Origin: Wenjunlia tyrosinilytica
GTDB lineage: Bacteria; Actinomycetota; Actinomycetes; Streptomycetales; Streptomycetaceae
Direction of reading: 5' to 3'
Length of the DNA: 52,036 bases
Assembly: GCF_014646055.1 (NCBI RefSeq)
Contig: NZ_BMMS01000041.1
Span: 1-52,036 of the forward strand
Below, in pieces: positions 35,792 to 47,723 of the stretch (its first letter is position 1; the number at the start of each line of letters is the position of its first letter). The notes below the pieces were generated by a model, which saw nothing but the letters and a program-made list of their open reading frames with translations, was not told the DNA's origin and did not search any database. Position numbers and translations under genes: made by a program.

Positions 35792-36781
35792 GTGGTAAGA
35801 CACATGGTCACAGGTCGTCGGCCGGCGGGGCGGTTCGCCGCCCTGGCGGGTGCGGCGGCGCTGGCTCTGGTGGTCAGCGGGTGCGGCGGCGCGAAGGTCG
35901 GCGGGTCCTCGGACTCCACGGGCGGCGGCAAGGGCAAGTGCGGCACATTCAACCTCGCCGTCAACCCCTGGGTGGGCTACGAGGCCAACGCGGCTGTCAT
36001 CGCCTATGTCGCCGAGAAGGACCTCGGCTGCAAGGTGACGAAGAAGGACCTCAAGGAGGAGGTCGCCTGGCAGGGCTTCGGCACCGGCGAGGTGGACGCC
36101 GTCGTGGAGAACTGGGGCCACGACGATCTGAAGAAGAAGTACATCGATCAGCAGAAGACCGCCGTGTCGGCGGGTGAGACCGGCAACACGGGAGTCATCG
36201 GCTGGTACGTGCCGCCGTGGATGGCGAAGAAGTACCCGGACATCACCGATTCGAAGAACCTGAACAAGTACGCCGACCTGTTCAAGACGTCCGAGTCGAG
36301 TGGCAAGGGCCAGCTGCTGGACGGCGACCCGTCCTTCGTCACCAATGACGGCGCCCTGGTGAAGAATCTGAAGCTCGACTACAAGGTCGTCTACGCCGGC
36401 AGCGAGGCCGCGCTCATCCAGGCGTTCCGCCAGGCCGAGGCGAAGAAGACGCCGGTCATCGGCTACTTCTACGAGCCGCAGTGGCTCTTCTCGGAGCTGA
36501 AGCTCACGAAGGTCGACCTGCCGAAGTACACGGACGGCTGCGACAGCGTCCCGGACAAGGTCGCCTGCGACTACCCCGGCTATCTGCTGGACAAGGTGGT
36601 GAGCAAGAAGTTCTCCACCTCGGGCAGCCCCGCCTTCGACCTGGTGAAGAAGTTCGAGTGGACCAATGAGGACCAGAACCTGGTGGCCAAGTACATCGCC
36701 CAGGACAAGATGTCCCCCGAGGCCGCGGCGAAGAAGTGGGTCGACGCCAACCGGACGAAGGTCAAGAGCTGGCTCCCCTAG
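35792..36781 (+). CDS. proX: glycine betaine-binding lipoprotein (ProX/OpuAC type)
   Basis: This 329-residue solute-binding protein begins with a lipoprotein signal: basic start, hydrophobic LAGAAALALVVSG and the lipobox Cys in VVSGCGG. The mature part has FNLAVNPWVGYEANAAV, VENWGHDDLKKKY, IGWYVPPWMAKKYP and PVIGYFYEPQWLF, whose aromatic residues fit the quaternary-amine cage of this family. The GTG at 35792 lies 7 nt after AAGGAGGG; an ATG at 35804 is the alternative start. It is the last gene of the betB-transporter operon and is followed by an 18-bp hairpin. Confidence 0.9.
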   Translation: MVRHMVTGRRPAGRFAALAGAAALALVVSGCGGAKVGGSSDSTGGGKGKCGTFNLAVNPWVGYEANAAVIAYVAEKDLGCKVTKKDLKEEVAWQGFGTGEVDAVVENWGHDDLKKKYIDQQKTAVSAGETGNTGVIGWYVPPWMAKKYPDITDSKNLNKYADLFKTSESSGKGQLLDGDPSFVTNDGALVKNLKLDYKVVYAGSEAALIQAFRQAEAKKTPVIGYFYEPQWLFSELKLTKVDLPKYTDGCDSVPDKVACDYPGYLLDKVVSKKFSTSGSPAFDLVKKFEWTNEDQNLVAKYIAQDKMSPEAAAKKWVDANRTKVKSWLP

Positions 36782-36785
36782 GTAG

Positions 36786-39488
<2,703 letters not shown>

Positions 39489-39541
39489 ACGCCAGGCCCC
39501 CCTTTCCACCGGCCCCACCCGCATCTGTCAGGAGACCCGCG

Positions 39542-40774
39542 ATGAGCCCTCGCACGCCGGGCGCCGACCTCCCCGAACACCCCGAGTGGCTGTGGCGCTC
39601 CCCGGAGCCCAAGCGCTCCTACGACGTGGTGATCGTCGGCGGAGGCGGCCACGGCCTGGCCACGGCCCACTACCTCGCACGCAACCACGGCATCACCGAT
39701 GTCGCGGTGCTGGAGCGGGGGTGGCTCGCCGGCGGCAACATGGCCCGCAACACCACCATCATCCGCTCCAACTACCTGTGGGACGAGAGCTCGGGGATCT
39801 ACGAGCACGCGCTCAAGCTGTGGGAGGGGCTGGAGGAGGAACTCGACTACCCCATCCTGTTCAGCCAGCGCGGGGTGCTCAACCTCGCGCACAGCCTCCA
39901 GGACGTGCGCGACAGCGTGCGCCGGGTCCACGCCAACCGGCTCAACGGGGTGGACGCGCACTGGCTGGACCCCCGGGAGGTCAAGGACGTCTGCCCGATC
40001 GTCAATGTCTGCCCGGACGTGCGCTACCCCGTCATGGGAGCGACCTACCAGCCGCGGGCGGGCATCGCCAAGCACGACCACGTCGCATGGGGCCTGGCAC
40101 GCTCCGCCGACGCGGCGGGCATCGACCTCATCCAGAACTGCGAGGTCACCGGCATCGACGTCCAGGACGGCCGGGTGACCGGGGTGCGGACCTCGCTCGG
40201 CCCGATCTCCGCGGGCAAGGTCGCCCTGTGCGCGGCCGGACACTCCTCGGTCCTGGCCTCGATGGCGGGATTCGACCTGCCCCTGCAGAGCCATCCGCTG
40301 CAGGCGCTGGTCTCGGAACTGCTGGAGCCGGTGCACCCCACCGTCGTGATGTCCAACGCGGTGCACGTGTACGTCAGCCAGGCGCACAAGGGCGAACTGG
40401 TGATGGGCGCCGGGATCGACGCCTACAACTCCTACACCCAGCGCGGCGCCTTCCACATCATCGAAGAGCAGATGTCCGCCGCCCTGGAGCTGTTCCCCGT
40501 CTTCGCCCGCGCCCACGTCCTGCGCACCTGGGGCGGAATCGTCGACGTCAGCCCCGACGCCTCCCCGATCGTCGGACTCACCCCCGTGGACCGCCTCTAC
40601 CTCAACTGCGGCTGGGGTACCGGCGGCTTCAAGGCCACACCGGGGGTCGGCTGGGCCCTCGCCCACACGATCGCCCACGACGAGCCCCACCACCTCAACG
40701 CCCCCTTCACGCTCGACCGCTTCACCACCGGCGCGCTCGTCGACGAGCACGGCGCGGCCGCGGTGGCCCACTGA
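39542..40774 (+). CDS. soxB: sarcosine oxidase beta subunit
   Basis: The flavin subunit of the heterotetrameric enzyme that oxidises sarcosine to glycine, 410 residues. It has the FAD fold [21 protein letters not shown], the family segment [20 protein letters not shown], and [13 protein letters not shown] with His178 where this family attaches FMN covalently. The C-terminal [17 protein letters not shown] is also typical. ATG at 39542 after AGGAGACCCGCG. The gene order soxB-soxD-soxA-soxG is the classical one. Confidence 0.95.
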   Translation: MSPRTPGADLPEHPEWLWRSPEPKRSYDVVIVGGGGHGLATAHYLARNHGITDVAVLERGWLAGGNMARNTTIIRSNYLWDESSGIYEHALKLWEGLEEELDYPILFSQRGVLNLAHSLQDVRDSVRRVHANRLNGVDAHWLDPREVKDVCPIVNVCPDVRYPVMGATYQPRAGIAKHDHVAWGLARSADAAGIDLIQNCEVTGIDVQDGRVTGVRTSLGPISAGKVALCAAGHSSVLASMAGFDLPLQSHPLQALVSELLEPVHPTVVMSNAVHVYVSQAHKGELVMGAGIDAYNSYTQRGAFHIIEEQMSAALELFPVFARAHVLRTWGGIVDVSPDASPIVGLTPVDRLYLNCGWGTGGFKATPGVGWALAHTIAHDEPHHLNAPFTLDRFTTGALVDEHGAAAVAH

Positions 40775-40785
40775 GGAGCCCGACG

Positions 40786-41064
40786 ATGCTGCTCATCCCA
40801 TGCCCCTGGTGCGGGCCTCGCGACGAGGCCGAGTTCCACTACGGCGGCCAGGCGCACGTGCCCTATCCCGAGGACCCGGCCGCCCTGACCGACGAGGAGT
40901 GGGCCCGGTACCTGTTCTTCCGTGACAACCCCAAGGGGCCCCATCCCGAGCGGTGGAGCCACGCGGACGGCTGCCGCCGCTGGTTCAACGCCGTCCGGGA
41001 CACGAGTTCCAACGAGATCCTCGCCGTCTACCGGGCCGGGGAGCCAAGGCCGGTGATCGCATGA
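40786..41064 (+). CDS. soxD: sarcosine oxidase delta subunit
   Basis: This 92-residue subunit has the zinc-binding start LLIPCPWCGPRDEAEFHYGG with later His and Cys in WSHADGCRRWFNAVRDT. The family plays a structural role in the sarcosine oxidase heterotetramer. GAGGAGCC precedes the ATG; the stop overlaps the soxA start (ATGA). Confidence 0.94.
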   Translation: MLLIPCPWCGPRDEAEFHYGGQAHVPYPEDPAALTDEEWARYLFFRDNPKGPHPERWSHADGCRRWFNAVRDTSSNEILAVYRAGEPRPVIA

Positions 41065-43922
41065 CCCCGCAGGCGTTCCGACTGCCCGAGGGCGGACGGG
41101 TCTCGCGCGACGAGCCGGTGGGCTTCGTCTTCGACGGAGTGCGGTACCAGGGCTACCGGGGCGACACCCTCGCCTCCGCCCTGCTCGCCAACGGCGTCCA
41201 CATGACCGGCACGAGCATCAAGCTCGGCCGCCCCCGCGGCATCTTCTCCGCCGGAGTGGAGGAGCCCAACGCCGTCGTGCAGATCGAGGCGCCCTTCCCG
41301 GAGCCGATGCTGCCCGCCACCACCGTCGAGCTCTTCGACGGGCTGGTGGCGAGCGGGCTGCCCGGGCAGGGACGGCTGTCGGCCGACCCCGACCCCGCCC
41401 GCTACGACGCCGTGCACGCGCACTGCGACGTGCTGGTCGTGGGCGCGGGCCCGGCGGGCCTGGCCGCCGCGGCGGCCGCCGCCAGGAGCGGGGCGCGCGT
41501 CGTCCTCGCCGACGACCAGCCGGAACTCGGAGGAAGCCTGCTCGGCACCCGCGAGGTGCTCGACGGCTGCCCGGCCGCCGAGTGGGCCGCCGAGGTCGGG
41601 CGCGCTCTCGAGGCGGCGCCCGAGGTGCGGGTGCTGCGCCGCACCACCGTCTTCGGCTACTACGACGACAACCACCTGGTCGCCGTGGAGCGCCGCACCA
41701 ACCACCTCGGGCCGCTCGCCCCGGCCCACCTCTCCCGTGAGCGGGTCTGGCGGATCCGGGCGCGGCGGGTGGTCCTGGCGACCGGCGCGCACGAGCGCTC
41801 GCTGGCCTTCGCCGACAACGACCGCCCCGCGGTCATGCTGGCGGGCTCCGCCCGCGCCTACGTCAACCGGTACGGCGCGGTCCCCGGCCGCCGGGCGGTC
41901 GTGTTCACCACCAACGACAGCGCCTACGCGGCCGCGCTGGACCTGGCCGCGGCCGGGGTGGAGATCGCCGCGGTGGCCGACACCCGCCCCGAGCGGGGGG
42001 AGTGGGCCCGCCGCGCCGAGCAGGCCGGGATCGAGGTCCTGACCGGGCACGCGGTGGTGGGCACCGAGGGCGAGCGGCGGATCGCCTCGGTCACCGTCGC
42101 GCCTCTCGACGGGGGATCGCCGTCGGGCGCCCCGCGGGAGGTCGCCGCCGACCTCCTGCTGGTCTCCGGCGGCTGGAACCCCGTCGTGCACCTGTTCAGC
42201 CAGGCGGGCGGGCGGCTGTGGTACGACGCGGAGCTCGGCTCCTTCGTGCCGGACAGCTGCCGGCAGGCCGTGGACGTCGCCGGGTCCGCCCGGGGGGTGT
42301 TCCACCTGTCCGGGTGCCTCGCCGACGGCGCGGCGGCGGGACGGCGGGCGACCGAGGCCGAGGGCTTCGCCGTCGAGGAACCGCTCGCGCTGCCCAGGGC
42401 GGCGGAGGAGCCCCGCTCACCCGCGCTGCCGGTGTTCGTGGTGCCGGGTCCGGACGGCGCGGGCTCGGCCACGCACTTCGTGGACCTCCAGCGCGATGTC
42501 ACCGTGGCCGACCTCGCCCGCGCGACAGGTGCCGGGATGTCGTCGGTGGAGCACCTCAAGCGCTACACCACAGCCGGCACGGCGAACGACCAGGGCAAGA
42601 CCTCGGGTGTGCTCACGAGCGGCGCCATCGCCCACCTGCTGGGGGTCGACGTCGGCGCGCTGGGTACGACGACCTACCGGGCCCCGTACGCCCCTGTCTC
42701 CTTCGCGGCCCTCGCCGGACGCGACCGCGGGGTGCTGCACGACCCCGTGCGGGTGACCGCGCTGCACGACCGGCACGTCGCTCTCGGGGCCCTGTTCGAG
42801 AACGTCGGGCAGTGGAAGCGCCCCTGGTACTACCCGCGCGAGGGCGAGGACATGGCTGCCGCGGTGCTGCGCGAGTGCCGGGCCGCCCGGGAGGGTGTCG
42901 CCCTCATGGACGCCTCCACGCTCGGCAAGATCGAGGTGCGCGGACCGGACAGCGGGATCTTCCTCGACCTGCTCTACACGAACATGATGAGCACGCTGAA
43001 GGTGGGCATGATCCGCTACGGCGTGATGTGCCGCGCCGACGGCATGGTCTTCGACGACGGCACGGTCATCCGGCTGGCGCAGGACCGCTTCCTGATGACG
43101 ACCACGACGGGCAACGCGGCCGCCGTGCTCGACTGGATGGAGGAGTGGCTCCAGACCGAGTGGCCGCACCTGCGGGTGCACTGCACGTCGGTCACCGAGC
43201 AGTGGGCGACCGTCGCCCTGGTCGGCCCCCGCTCCCGTGAGGTGCTGGGTTCGCTGGCCCCCGAACTCGCCGTGGACAATGACGCGTTCCCGTTCATGGC
43301 CTGGCGCGACACCGCCGTCGCGGGCATCGGGGCACGTGTGTGCCGCATCAGCTTCTCCGGTGAGCTGGCCTACGAGATCAACGTCCTGCCGTGGGACGCC
43401 CCCGCGCTGTGGGACGCGCTGCTCGGGGCGGGCGGCCGGCTCGGCATCACCCCGTACGGCACCGAGACCATGCACGTCCTGCGGGCCGAGAAGGGCTACC
43501 CGATCATCGGCCAGGACACGGACGGCACCGTGACCCCCCAGGACCTCGGGATGGGCTGGGCGGTGTCGAAGAAGAAGCCCGACTTCATCGGCAAGCGCTC
43601 GCACTCGCGCCCCGACACCGCGAGGCCCGACCGCAAGCATCTCGTCGGCCTGCTGCCCGACGACCCGGCGGTCCTGCTGCCCGAGGGCGCGCACCTGATC
43701 GACTCGGAAGTGCTCCCGGCGCCTCCCGTTCCAATGCTCGGGCATGTCACCTCGAGCTACCGCAGCGCGGCGCTCGGCCGGACCTTCGCGCTCGCCCTGG
43801 TGCGCGGTGGGCGCGACCGCATCGGTGAGCGGCTGTACGCACCGGTGGGCGACCACGTCGTGCCGGTGACGGTCGCGAGCCCCGTTCTCCACGACCCCGA
43901 GGGGACCCGTCGCGATGGCTGA
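41061..43922 (+). CDS. soxA: sarcosine oxidase alpha subunit
   Basis: This 953-residue subunit binds NAD and folate. The N-terminal ferredoxin-like domain has GDTLASALLANGVHMTG and SIKLGRPRGIFSAG; the dinucleotide fold is CDVLVVGAGPAGLAAAAAAA, then RVVLATGAHERSLAF. The linker has SSVEHLKRYTTAGTANDQGK, and the GcvT-like C-terminal part (about 580-953) has SFSGELAYEINV, LRAEKGYPIIGQDTDG and LGMGWAVSKKK. Formaldehyde equivalents from sarcosine are transferred to THF here. ATGA overlap with soxD and 8-nt overlap with soxG show tight coupling. Confidence 0.95.
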   Translation: MTPQAFRLPEGGRVSRDEPVGFVFDGVRYQGYRGDTLASALLANGVHMTGTSIKLGRPRGIFSAGVEEPNAVVQIEAPFPEPMLPATTVELFDGLVASGLPGQGRLSADPDPARYDAVHAHCDVLVVGAGPAGLAAAAAAARSGARVVLADDQPELGGSLLGTREVLDGCPAAEWAAEVGRALEAAPEVRVLRRTTVFGYYDDNHLVAVERRTNHLGPLAPAHLSRERVWRIRARRVVLATGAHERSLAFADNDRPAVMLAGSARAYVNRYGAVPGRRAVVFTTNDSAYAAALDLAAAGVEIAAVADTRPERGEWARRAEQAGIEVLTGHAVVGTEGERRIASVTVAPLDGGSPSGAPREVAADLLLVSGGWNPVVHLFSQAGGRLWYDAELGSFVPDSCRQAVDVAGSARGVFHLSGCLADGAAAGRRATEAEGFAVEEPLALPRAAEEPRSPALPVFVVPGPDGAGSATHFVDLQRDVTVADLARATGAGMSSVEHLKRYTTAGTANDQGKTSGVLTSGAIAHLLGVDVGALGTTTYRAPYAPVSFAALAGRDRGVLHDPVRVTALHDRHVALGALFENVGQWKRPWYYPREGEDMAAAVLRECRAAREGVALMDASTLGKIEVRGPDSGIFLDLLYTNMMSTLKVGMIRYGVMCRADGMVFDDGTVIRLAQDRFLMTTTTGNAAAVLDWMEEWLQTEWPHLRVHCTSVTEQWATVALVGPRSREVLGSLAPELAVDNDAFPFMAWRDTAVAGIGARVCRISFSGELAYEINVLPWDAPALWDALLGAGGRLGITPYGTETMHVLRAEKGYPIIGQDTDGTVTPQDLGMGWAVSKKKPDFIGKRSHSRPDTARPDRKHLVGLLPDDPAVLLPEGAHLIDSEVLPAPPVPMLGHVTSSYRSAALGRTFALALVRGGRDRIGERLYAPVGDHVVPVTVASPVLHDPEGTRRDG

Positions 43923-44532
43923 AACCGCAACCCGCCGCAGTCCGATGGCGCATGTCCACGCCCGCTTCGCCGCCGCCACCCGGAGTTGCGGCGGAGCGCT
44001 GCGCCTGGCGGAGCTGCCCTACCTCACCCAGGTCAATGTGCGCCTCGACCCCAAGGGGCCCGCGGCCGACGCCGTACGGCTGGAGCTGGGCCTGCCACTG
44101 CCGCTCGAGCCCAACACCGCCACCCGGGGCGGGGGCCTGGCCGCCCTGTGGCTGGGGCCGGACGAGTGGCTGGTCGTCGGGCCGCCCACGGCGCGGGACA
44201 CTCTCGCGTCCAGGCTGAGCGAGGCGATCGGCGACGAGCACGCGTCGGTCGTCGATGTCTCGGCGCAGCGCACCACGCTCCTGGTCGCCGGACGCCTGGC
44301 CACCGACCTGCTGGCGCACGGCTGCTCCCTGGATCTGCATCCCCGCTCGTTCGGTGCCGGGCGGTGCGCGCAGACCACGCTGGCACGGGCGCAGGTGGTC
44401 CTGGTGCCCAGGGACGAGACCAAGCCCGGGTTCTGGGTACTGGTGCGCTCGTCGTTCGCGGGCTACCTCGCCGAGTGGCTGCTCGATGCCGCGTCCGAGT
44501 ACGTGGGGGAGCACTCCGCGCCCAGGACTTGA
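43915..44532 (+). CDS. soxG: sarcosine oxidase gamma subunit
   Basis: This 205-residue subunit is a small GcvT-like fold with LRLAELPYLTQVNVRLDPKG, LWLGPDEWLVVGP, VVDVSAQRTTLLVAG and LVRSSFAGYLAEWLLDA, the usual SoxG landmarks. The ATG at 43915 lies inside the end of soxA. It is the last gene of the dmg-soxBDAG operon. Confidence 0.93.
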   Translation: MAETATRRSPMAHVHARFAAATRSCGGALRLAELPYLTQVNVRLDPKGPAADAVRLELGLPLPLEPNTATRGGGLAALWLGPDEWLVVGPPTARDTLASRLSEAIGDEHASVVDVSAQRTTLLVAGRLATDLLAHGCSLDLHPRSFGAGRCAQTTLARAQVVLVPRDETKPGFWVLVRSSFAGYLAEWLLDAASEYVGEHSAPRT

Positions 44533-44551
44533 CGCCCGGCCGCCCCGAGCC

Positions 44552-44581
44552 GAGAATCTTGCACAAACGTCCAAGTTTCTC
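44552..44581. promoter_or_regulatory. palindrome in SMR promoter, probable TetR operator
   Basis: GAGAATCTTG (44552-44561) and CAAGTTTCTC (44572-44581) form a dyad with one mismatch pair around CACAAACGTC, whose AC/GT also pairs. TTGCAC inside it would serve as a -35 box, so a bound repressor would block the SMR gene 39 bp downstream. Confidence 0.5.
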
Positions 44582-44619
44582 GCCCGGACACTCGGGCCCG
44601 ACTGCTCAGGGGGTGCGGC

Positions 44620-44943
44620 ATGACGTGGCTGTTGCTGGCGTGTGCGATCGCGGCCGAGGTCACGGCAACGGTCGCACTGCGCTCCTCCGAAGGCTTCAGC
44701 AGGATCGTGCCCTCGGCCGTCGTGCTGGTCGGGTACTCCGTGTCCTTCTACCTGCTCTCCCGCGTGCTCACCAGGGGCATGGCGCTGGGCGTGGTCTACG
44801 GCATCTGGTCGGCCATCGGTGTGACGCTCGTCGCCGTCATCGGTGCGATCAGCTTCGGCGACAAGCTCACGTGGACCCAGGTCGGCGGGATCGCCCTGGT
44901 GGTGGCGGGTGTGCTCGCCCTGGAGATGGGCGGCGCGCATTGA
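44620..44943 (+). CDS. small multidrug resistance (SMR) efflux protein
   Basis: This 107-residue membrane protein has four helices and the family Glu in TM1 (LLLACAIAAEVTATVALRSS). Other landmarks are SYLLSRVLTRGMALGVVYGIW-type helix 2-3 (here VSFYLLSRVL then MALGVVYGIWSAIG), the VAVIGAISFGDKLTW loop and the final GIALVVAGVLALEM. SMR proteins exchange protons for lipophilic cations, often quaternary ammonium compounds. It is coupled to a TetR gene by a TTGA overlap. Its place beside a choline/betaine island may reflect quaternary-amine stress, but it is not under the IclR operator. Confidence 0.92.
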   Translation: MTWLLLACAIAAEVTATVALRSSEGFSRIVPSAVVLVGYSVSFYLLSRVLTRGMALGVVYGIWSAIGVTLVAVIGAISFGDKLTWTQVGGIALVVAGVLALEMGGAH

Positions 44944-45515
44944 CCGCCGAGGCGGTGGACGGGCGCCGGGCGAAGGGGGAGCGGCGTCGCGCCCTCCTGC
45001 TGGAGGCCGCGCTGCGGGTCGTCGAACGCGACGGCGTGGCCGGGGTGACCCACCGTGCCGTCGCCAAGGAGGCCGGGCAGCCGCCGTCCTCGGCCACGTA
45101 CTACTTCGAGAGCATCGACGACCTGCTCGTCGCGGCGCTCGTCCGGTCGGTGGACGCCTACGCGGCGCGGCTGCGCGAGGCCACCGAGAGCCCCGACCCG
45201 GTCGCGGCACTGGCCGAGACCCTCGCCGCCGAACTCGCGCGGGGGCGGGCCCCGGTCATCGCCGAGTACGAGCTGTACCTGCTGGCGGCCCGCCGCCCCG
45301 CCCTGCGCGCCACCGCCCAGCGCTGCGTGGACGACCTCGCCGCCCTGGCCCGCCGCTGCACCGGCGACCCCGTCGCGGTCAAGGCCTTCTGCGCCTGCGT
45401 CGACGGCCTGCTCCTGCAGGCACTGGTGACGGGGGCGTCCCCGGACGCGAGCGGCATCGAGGCGGTTCTGCGCCTGGCCATGGCCGGGAGCGAACCGGCG
45501 GGCGGAGTGCCCTAG
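44940..45515 (+). CDS. TetR-family regulator, probably of the SMR gene
   Basis: This 191-residue protein has an N-terminal TetR helix-turn-helix: RALLLEAALRVVERDGVAGVTHRAVAKEAGQPPSSATYYFESIDDLL. The rest is helical (LARGRAPVIAEYELYLLAARRP). A TTG at 44940 overlapping the SMR stop is chosen for coupling; a GTG at 44955 is the alternative. The palindrome upstream of the SMR gene is its probable operator. The 3' end meets the convergent peptidase pseudogene. Confidence 0.87.
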   Translation: MTAEAVDGRRAKGERRRALLLEAALRVVERDGVAGVTHRAVAKEAGQPPSSATYYFESIDDLLVAALVRSVDAYAARLREATESPDPVAALAETLAAELARGRAPVIAEYELYLLAARRPALRATAQRCVDDLAALARRCTGDPVAVKAFCACVDGLLLQALVTGASPDASGIEAVLRLAMAGSEPAGGVP

Positions 45516-46357
45516 AGCGAGCGCGAGGTCCTGGGCGGGCTCAGGAGGAGGGCGTCGGCGCGGCCGGAGGCCACCTTGCGGGACCAGGACGCGGGGGCGG
45601 CCCCCCGGCCGGTGGGGCACAGGACCACGACCGGGACACGGCCATGGCCACCGGAGCGGGCGACGCGCGGCGGGCGGGAGCCCTCGCCGCAACCCTGCGG
45701 ACCGGGGTGGCCCGAAGCGCCGGGGAACTGGGGGTCGCCGAACAGCTTGGGTGAGGCCCACGGGCTGACGAGGACCGCGCGCAGCACCTCGAGATCACGG
45801 GCCACATCGGAGGTCCCCCGGTGGCGCAGGACCTCGCGGGACTGCTCCAGGCACTGGTCGGGGCGGCGCCGCAGGCATGCCGACGGCGCGGTCTGGCCCA
45901 CTCCCCGCGGGTCGAATCCCAGGACGTCGAACCGCTCGTGCGTCGACCTGCCGAACGACGCGAAGCCGTAGGTCACCCCCTCGACCCCGGAGCTGCCGGG
46001 AGCGCCGGGATTGACCAGCAGGGTCCCGGCCCTCCTGCCGGTGCGGCTCGCGGGCCTGCGCACCAGCGCCATGTCCAGCACGTCACCGCCGGGGCGGGCG
46101 TAGTCCAGCGGCACCCTCAACCACCCGCACTGGAAGCCCGTTTCGTCCGACTCCTTGGTCCTCGGGTCGTCGGGGCAGGGGTTCCAGGCGATCCGCTGGC
46201 CGTGGAAGAAGTTGAGCGCGGGCGCCGGGACGTCCCCGGCGCCGTGCGCGGAGTCGTCCGCCGACGGCGCGGGCAGGGAACCGCACCCGGCGATCAGGGC
46301 GGCTGCCAGCGGCACCGACAGGATGCCGACGAGCACCCGTCCCACCTGGCGCTTCAC
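45512..46357 (-). pseudogene. decayed tripeptidyl-aminopeptidase-like alpha/beta hydrolase lipoprotein
   Basis: The GTG frame gives 281 residues with a lipoprotein signal (LAAALIAGCGSLPAP) and the conserved front of Streptomyces tripeptidyl aminopeptidases: WNPCPDDP, CGWLRVPLDYARPGG, GTLLVNPGAPGSSGV and RFDVLGFDPRGVGQ. After that the family's next ~60 residues are compressed (PSACLRRRPDQCLEQSRE), and after ARDLEVLRAVL the GxSxG nucleophile motif and the whole C-terminal domain are missing; the tail is low-complexity. Full proteins exceed 450 residues. Internal deletions best explain this. It could still make a secreted fragment. Confidence 0.7.
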
Positions 46358-46472
46358 TGGTCTCCGTCCCTCGACTCGGTCGTTGAGGGGAGCCTAGGAC
46401 GCAGCCATCATGGAACGGATGACGGTAGTGACCGTCAGATTTCTGCCAGGGCACCGAGACGTTTGCACGGGA

Positions 46473-46506
46473 CACCCCCCGCACCGGGGCACCCCCCGCA
46501 CCGGGG
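46473..46506 (-). repeat. 17-bp direct duplication with small hairpins after USP gene
   Basis: CACCCCCCGCACCGGGG occurs twice in succession. Each copy can fold CCCCG/CGGGG around CAC. The pair lies 16-49 nt past the stop of the minus-strand USP gene and may end its transcript. Confidence 0.6.
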
Positions 46507-46521
46507 CGCCGACGTGCCGGC

Positions 46522-47427
46522 TCAGTCGTGCGGCACCACGGCGACCGGGCAGCCGGCGTGGTGCAGTGCCGCGTGGGCGACGGGGCCGATGCGGGTGCCG
46601 ACCGACGGACGGCGGGTCCTTCGGCCGACCACGAGCAGGCAGGCGTCGGCCGCCGTCCGCACCAGATGCTCCGGGGCCGGGCCGAGTTCGACCTGCTCCT
46701 CCACCTTCACATCGGGGAACCTCTCCCGCCATGGGGTGAGCGCCGCCGTGACCCCCCACTTCGCCCGGGTCTCCAACTCCGCCATGATCTCGGGGGTCAT
46801 CACCCCGGCCATGTACCGGTAGGCGGCCGGGAAGTTCCAGGTGTGGACCACCCGCAGCGGCGCCCGGCGCAGGACCGCCGCCTCGAAGGCGAACCGGATG
46901 ACCGGCTCGCACGGGTGGTCGACGTCCAGCCCCAGGACAACATCCCGGAAGCCGGTCGCCGTCGACGGCCGGCCGGCCGTATCCGGCAGATGCTCCTTGT
47001 CCTCCGTGGCCTCGGCCCGCACCATCACCACCGGCAGCCCGGTCCTGGCGATCACCGACAGGCCCACCGAGCCGATCAGGAACCCGGCGAGCCCGGCGAG
47101 CCCCCGGCTGCCCAGCACCAGCAACTCCGCCTCGCCGCAGGCCTCCAGGAGCGCGGGCACCGCCGTCTCGTCACTCGCCTCCGTGCTGACCTCGAGCCCC
47201 GGATACCGGGCCATCAGGGTCTCGGCGGCACCGCTGAGCACCCGCTGCGCCCAGTGGTGCTGCGGATCGCCCGGGGGAAGCGACGGCTCGGCCGACGGCT
47301 GCCACTCCCAGCCGTGCACCAGGCGTACGGGCAGCGATCGCCGCAGCGCCTCCCTCGCCGCCCAGTCCGCGGCCGAAAGGGACTCGTCGGAGCCGTCCAC
47401 GCCCACGGTGATGGGTCCTTGCGTCAC
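46522..47427 (-). CDS. tandem-domain universal stress protein
   Basis: This 301-residue protein has two UspA domains. The first (7-140) has ITVGVDGSDESLSAADWA and the ATP loop LVLGSRGLAGLAGFLIGSVG; the second (160-300) has VVLGLDVDHPCEPVIRFAF and LLVVGRRTRRPSVG, ending VAVVPHD. Such proteins are typical members of DevR/DosR-type hypoxia regulons in actinomycetes. The GTG at 47427 is preceded by GGAGGTAGAC. It is divergent from the sensor kinase gene, with a GC-rich palindrome (47542-47557) between them. Confidence 0.93.
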   Translation of the reverse strand: MTQGPITVGVDGSDESLSAADWAAREALRRSLPVRLVHGWEWQPSAEPSLPPGDPQHHWAQRVLSGAAETLMARYPGLEVSTEASDETAVPALLEACGEAELLVLGSRGLAGLAGFLIGSVGLSVIARTGLPVVMVRAEATEDKEHLPDTAGRPSTATGFRDVVLGLDVDHPCEPVIRFAFEAAVLRRAPLRVVHTWNFPAAYRYMAGVMTPEIMAELETRAKWGVTAALTPWRERFPDVKVEEQVELGPAPEHLVRTAADACLLVVGRRTRRPSVGTRIGPVAHAALHHAGCPVAVVPHD

Positions 47428-47541
47428 GTCTACCTCCGTATGGGGGACTTCCAGGCAACCACCGGCCGGCAGCCGCGCCGGCTTTCCCGTTCAGCGTGGT
47501 GGCCTGCCGAGGAACGCGGGAGAGGCCGCAGGTCCCCGCCC

Positions 47542-47557
47542 GGGGCCGTTCGGCCCC
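47542..47557. promoter_or_regulatory. GGGGCCG palindrome, candidate DosR/OsdR-type box
   Basis: GGGGCCGTTCGGCCCC is a perfect 16-bp palindrome, 115 bp from the USP start and 167 bp from the kinase start. A matching element precedes the nitroreductase. The pattern resembles the GGGnCC-n-GGnCCC boxes of DevR/DosR-type regulators. Confidence 0.5.
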
Positions 47558-47723
47558 ATACCCGCCGCGGCGGTTCGGGCGCCGAACGATCATCCAGTGG
47601 CCGCGCGGTGCCGTCAAACGGCCACCGGGGACTCCGGATCATTCCCGTCCGCCCCGGCCGATACGGTGGTGTCAGGGCGTCCGGGCCGGTCGTCGGCCTC
47701 GGGTGCGGGCTTGAGGAGGGACG

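Noticed and set aside
47442-47456. GGGGACTTCCAGGC as a possible DosR box
   Set aside because: It lies only 15-29 bp from the USP start codon, too close for an activator site, and lacks the second palindrome arm.
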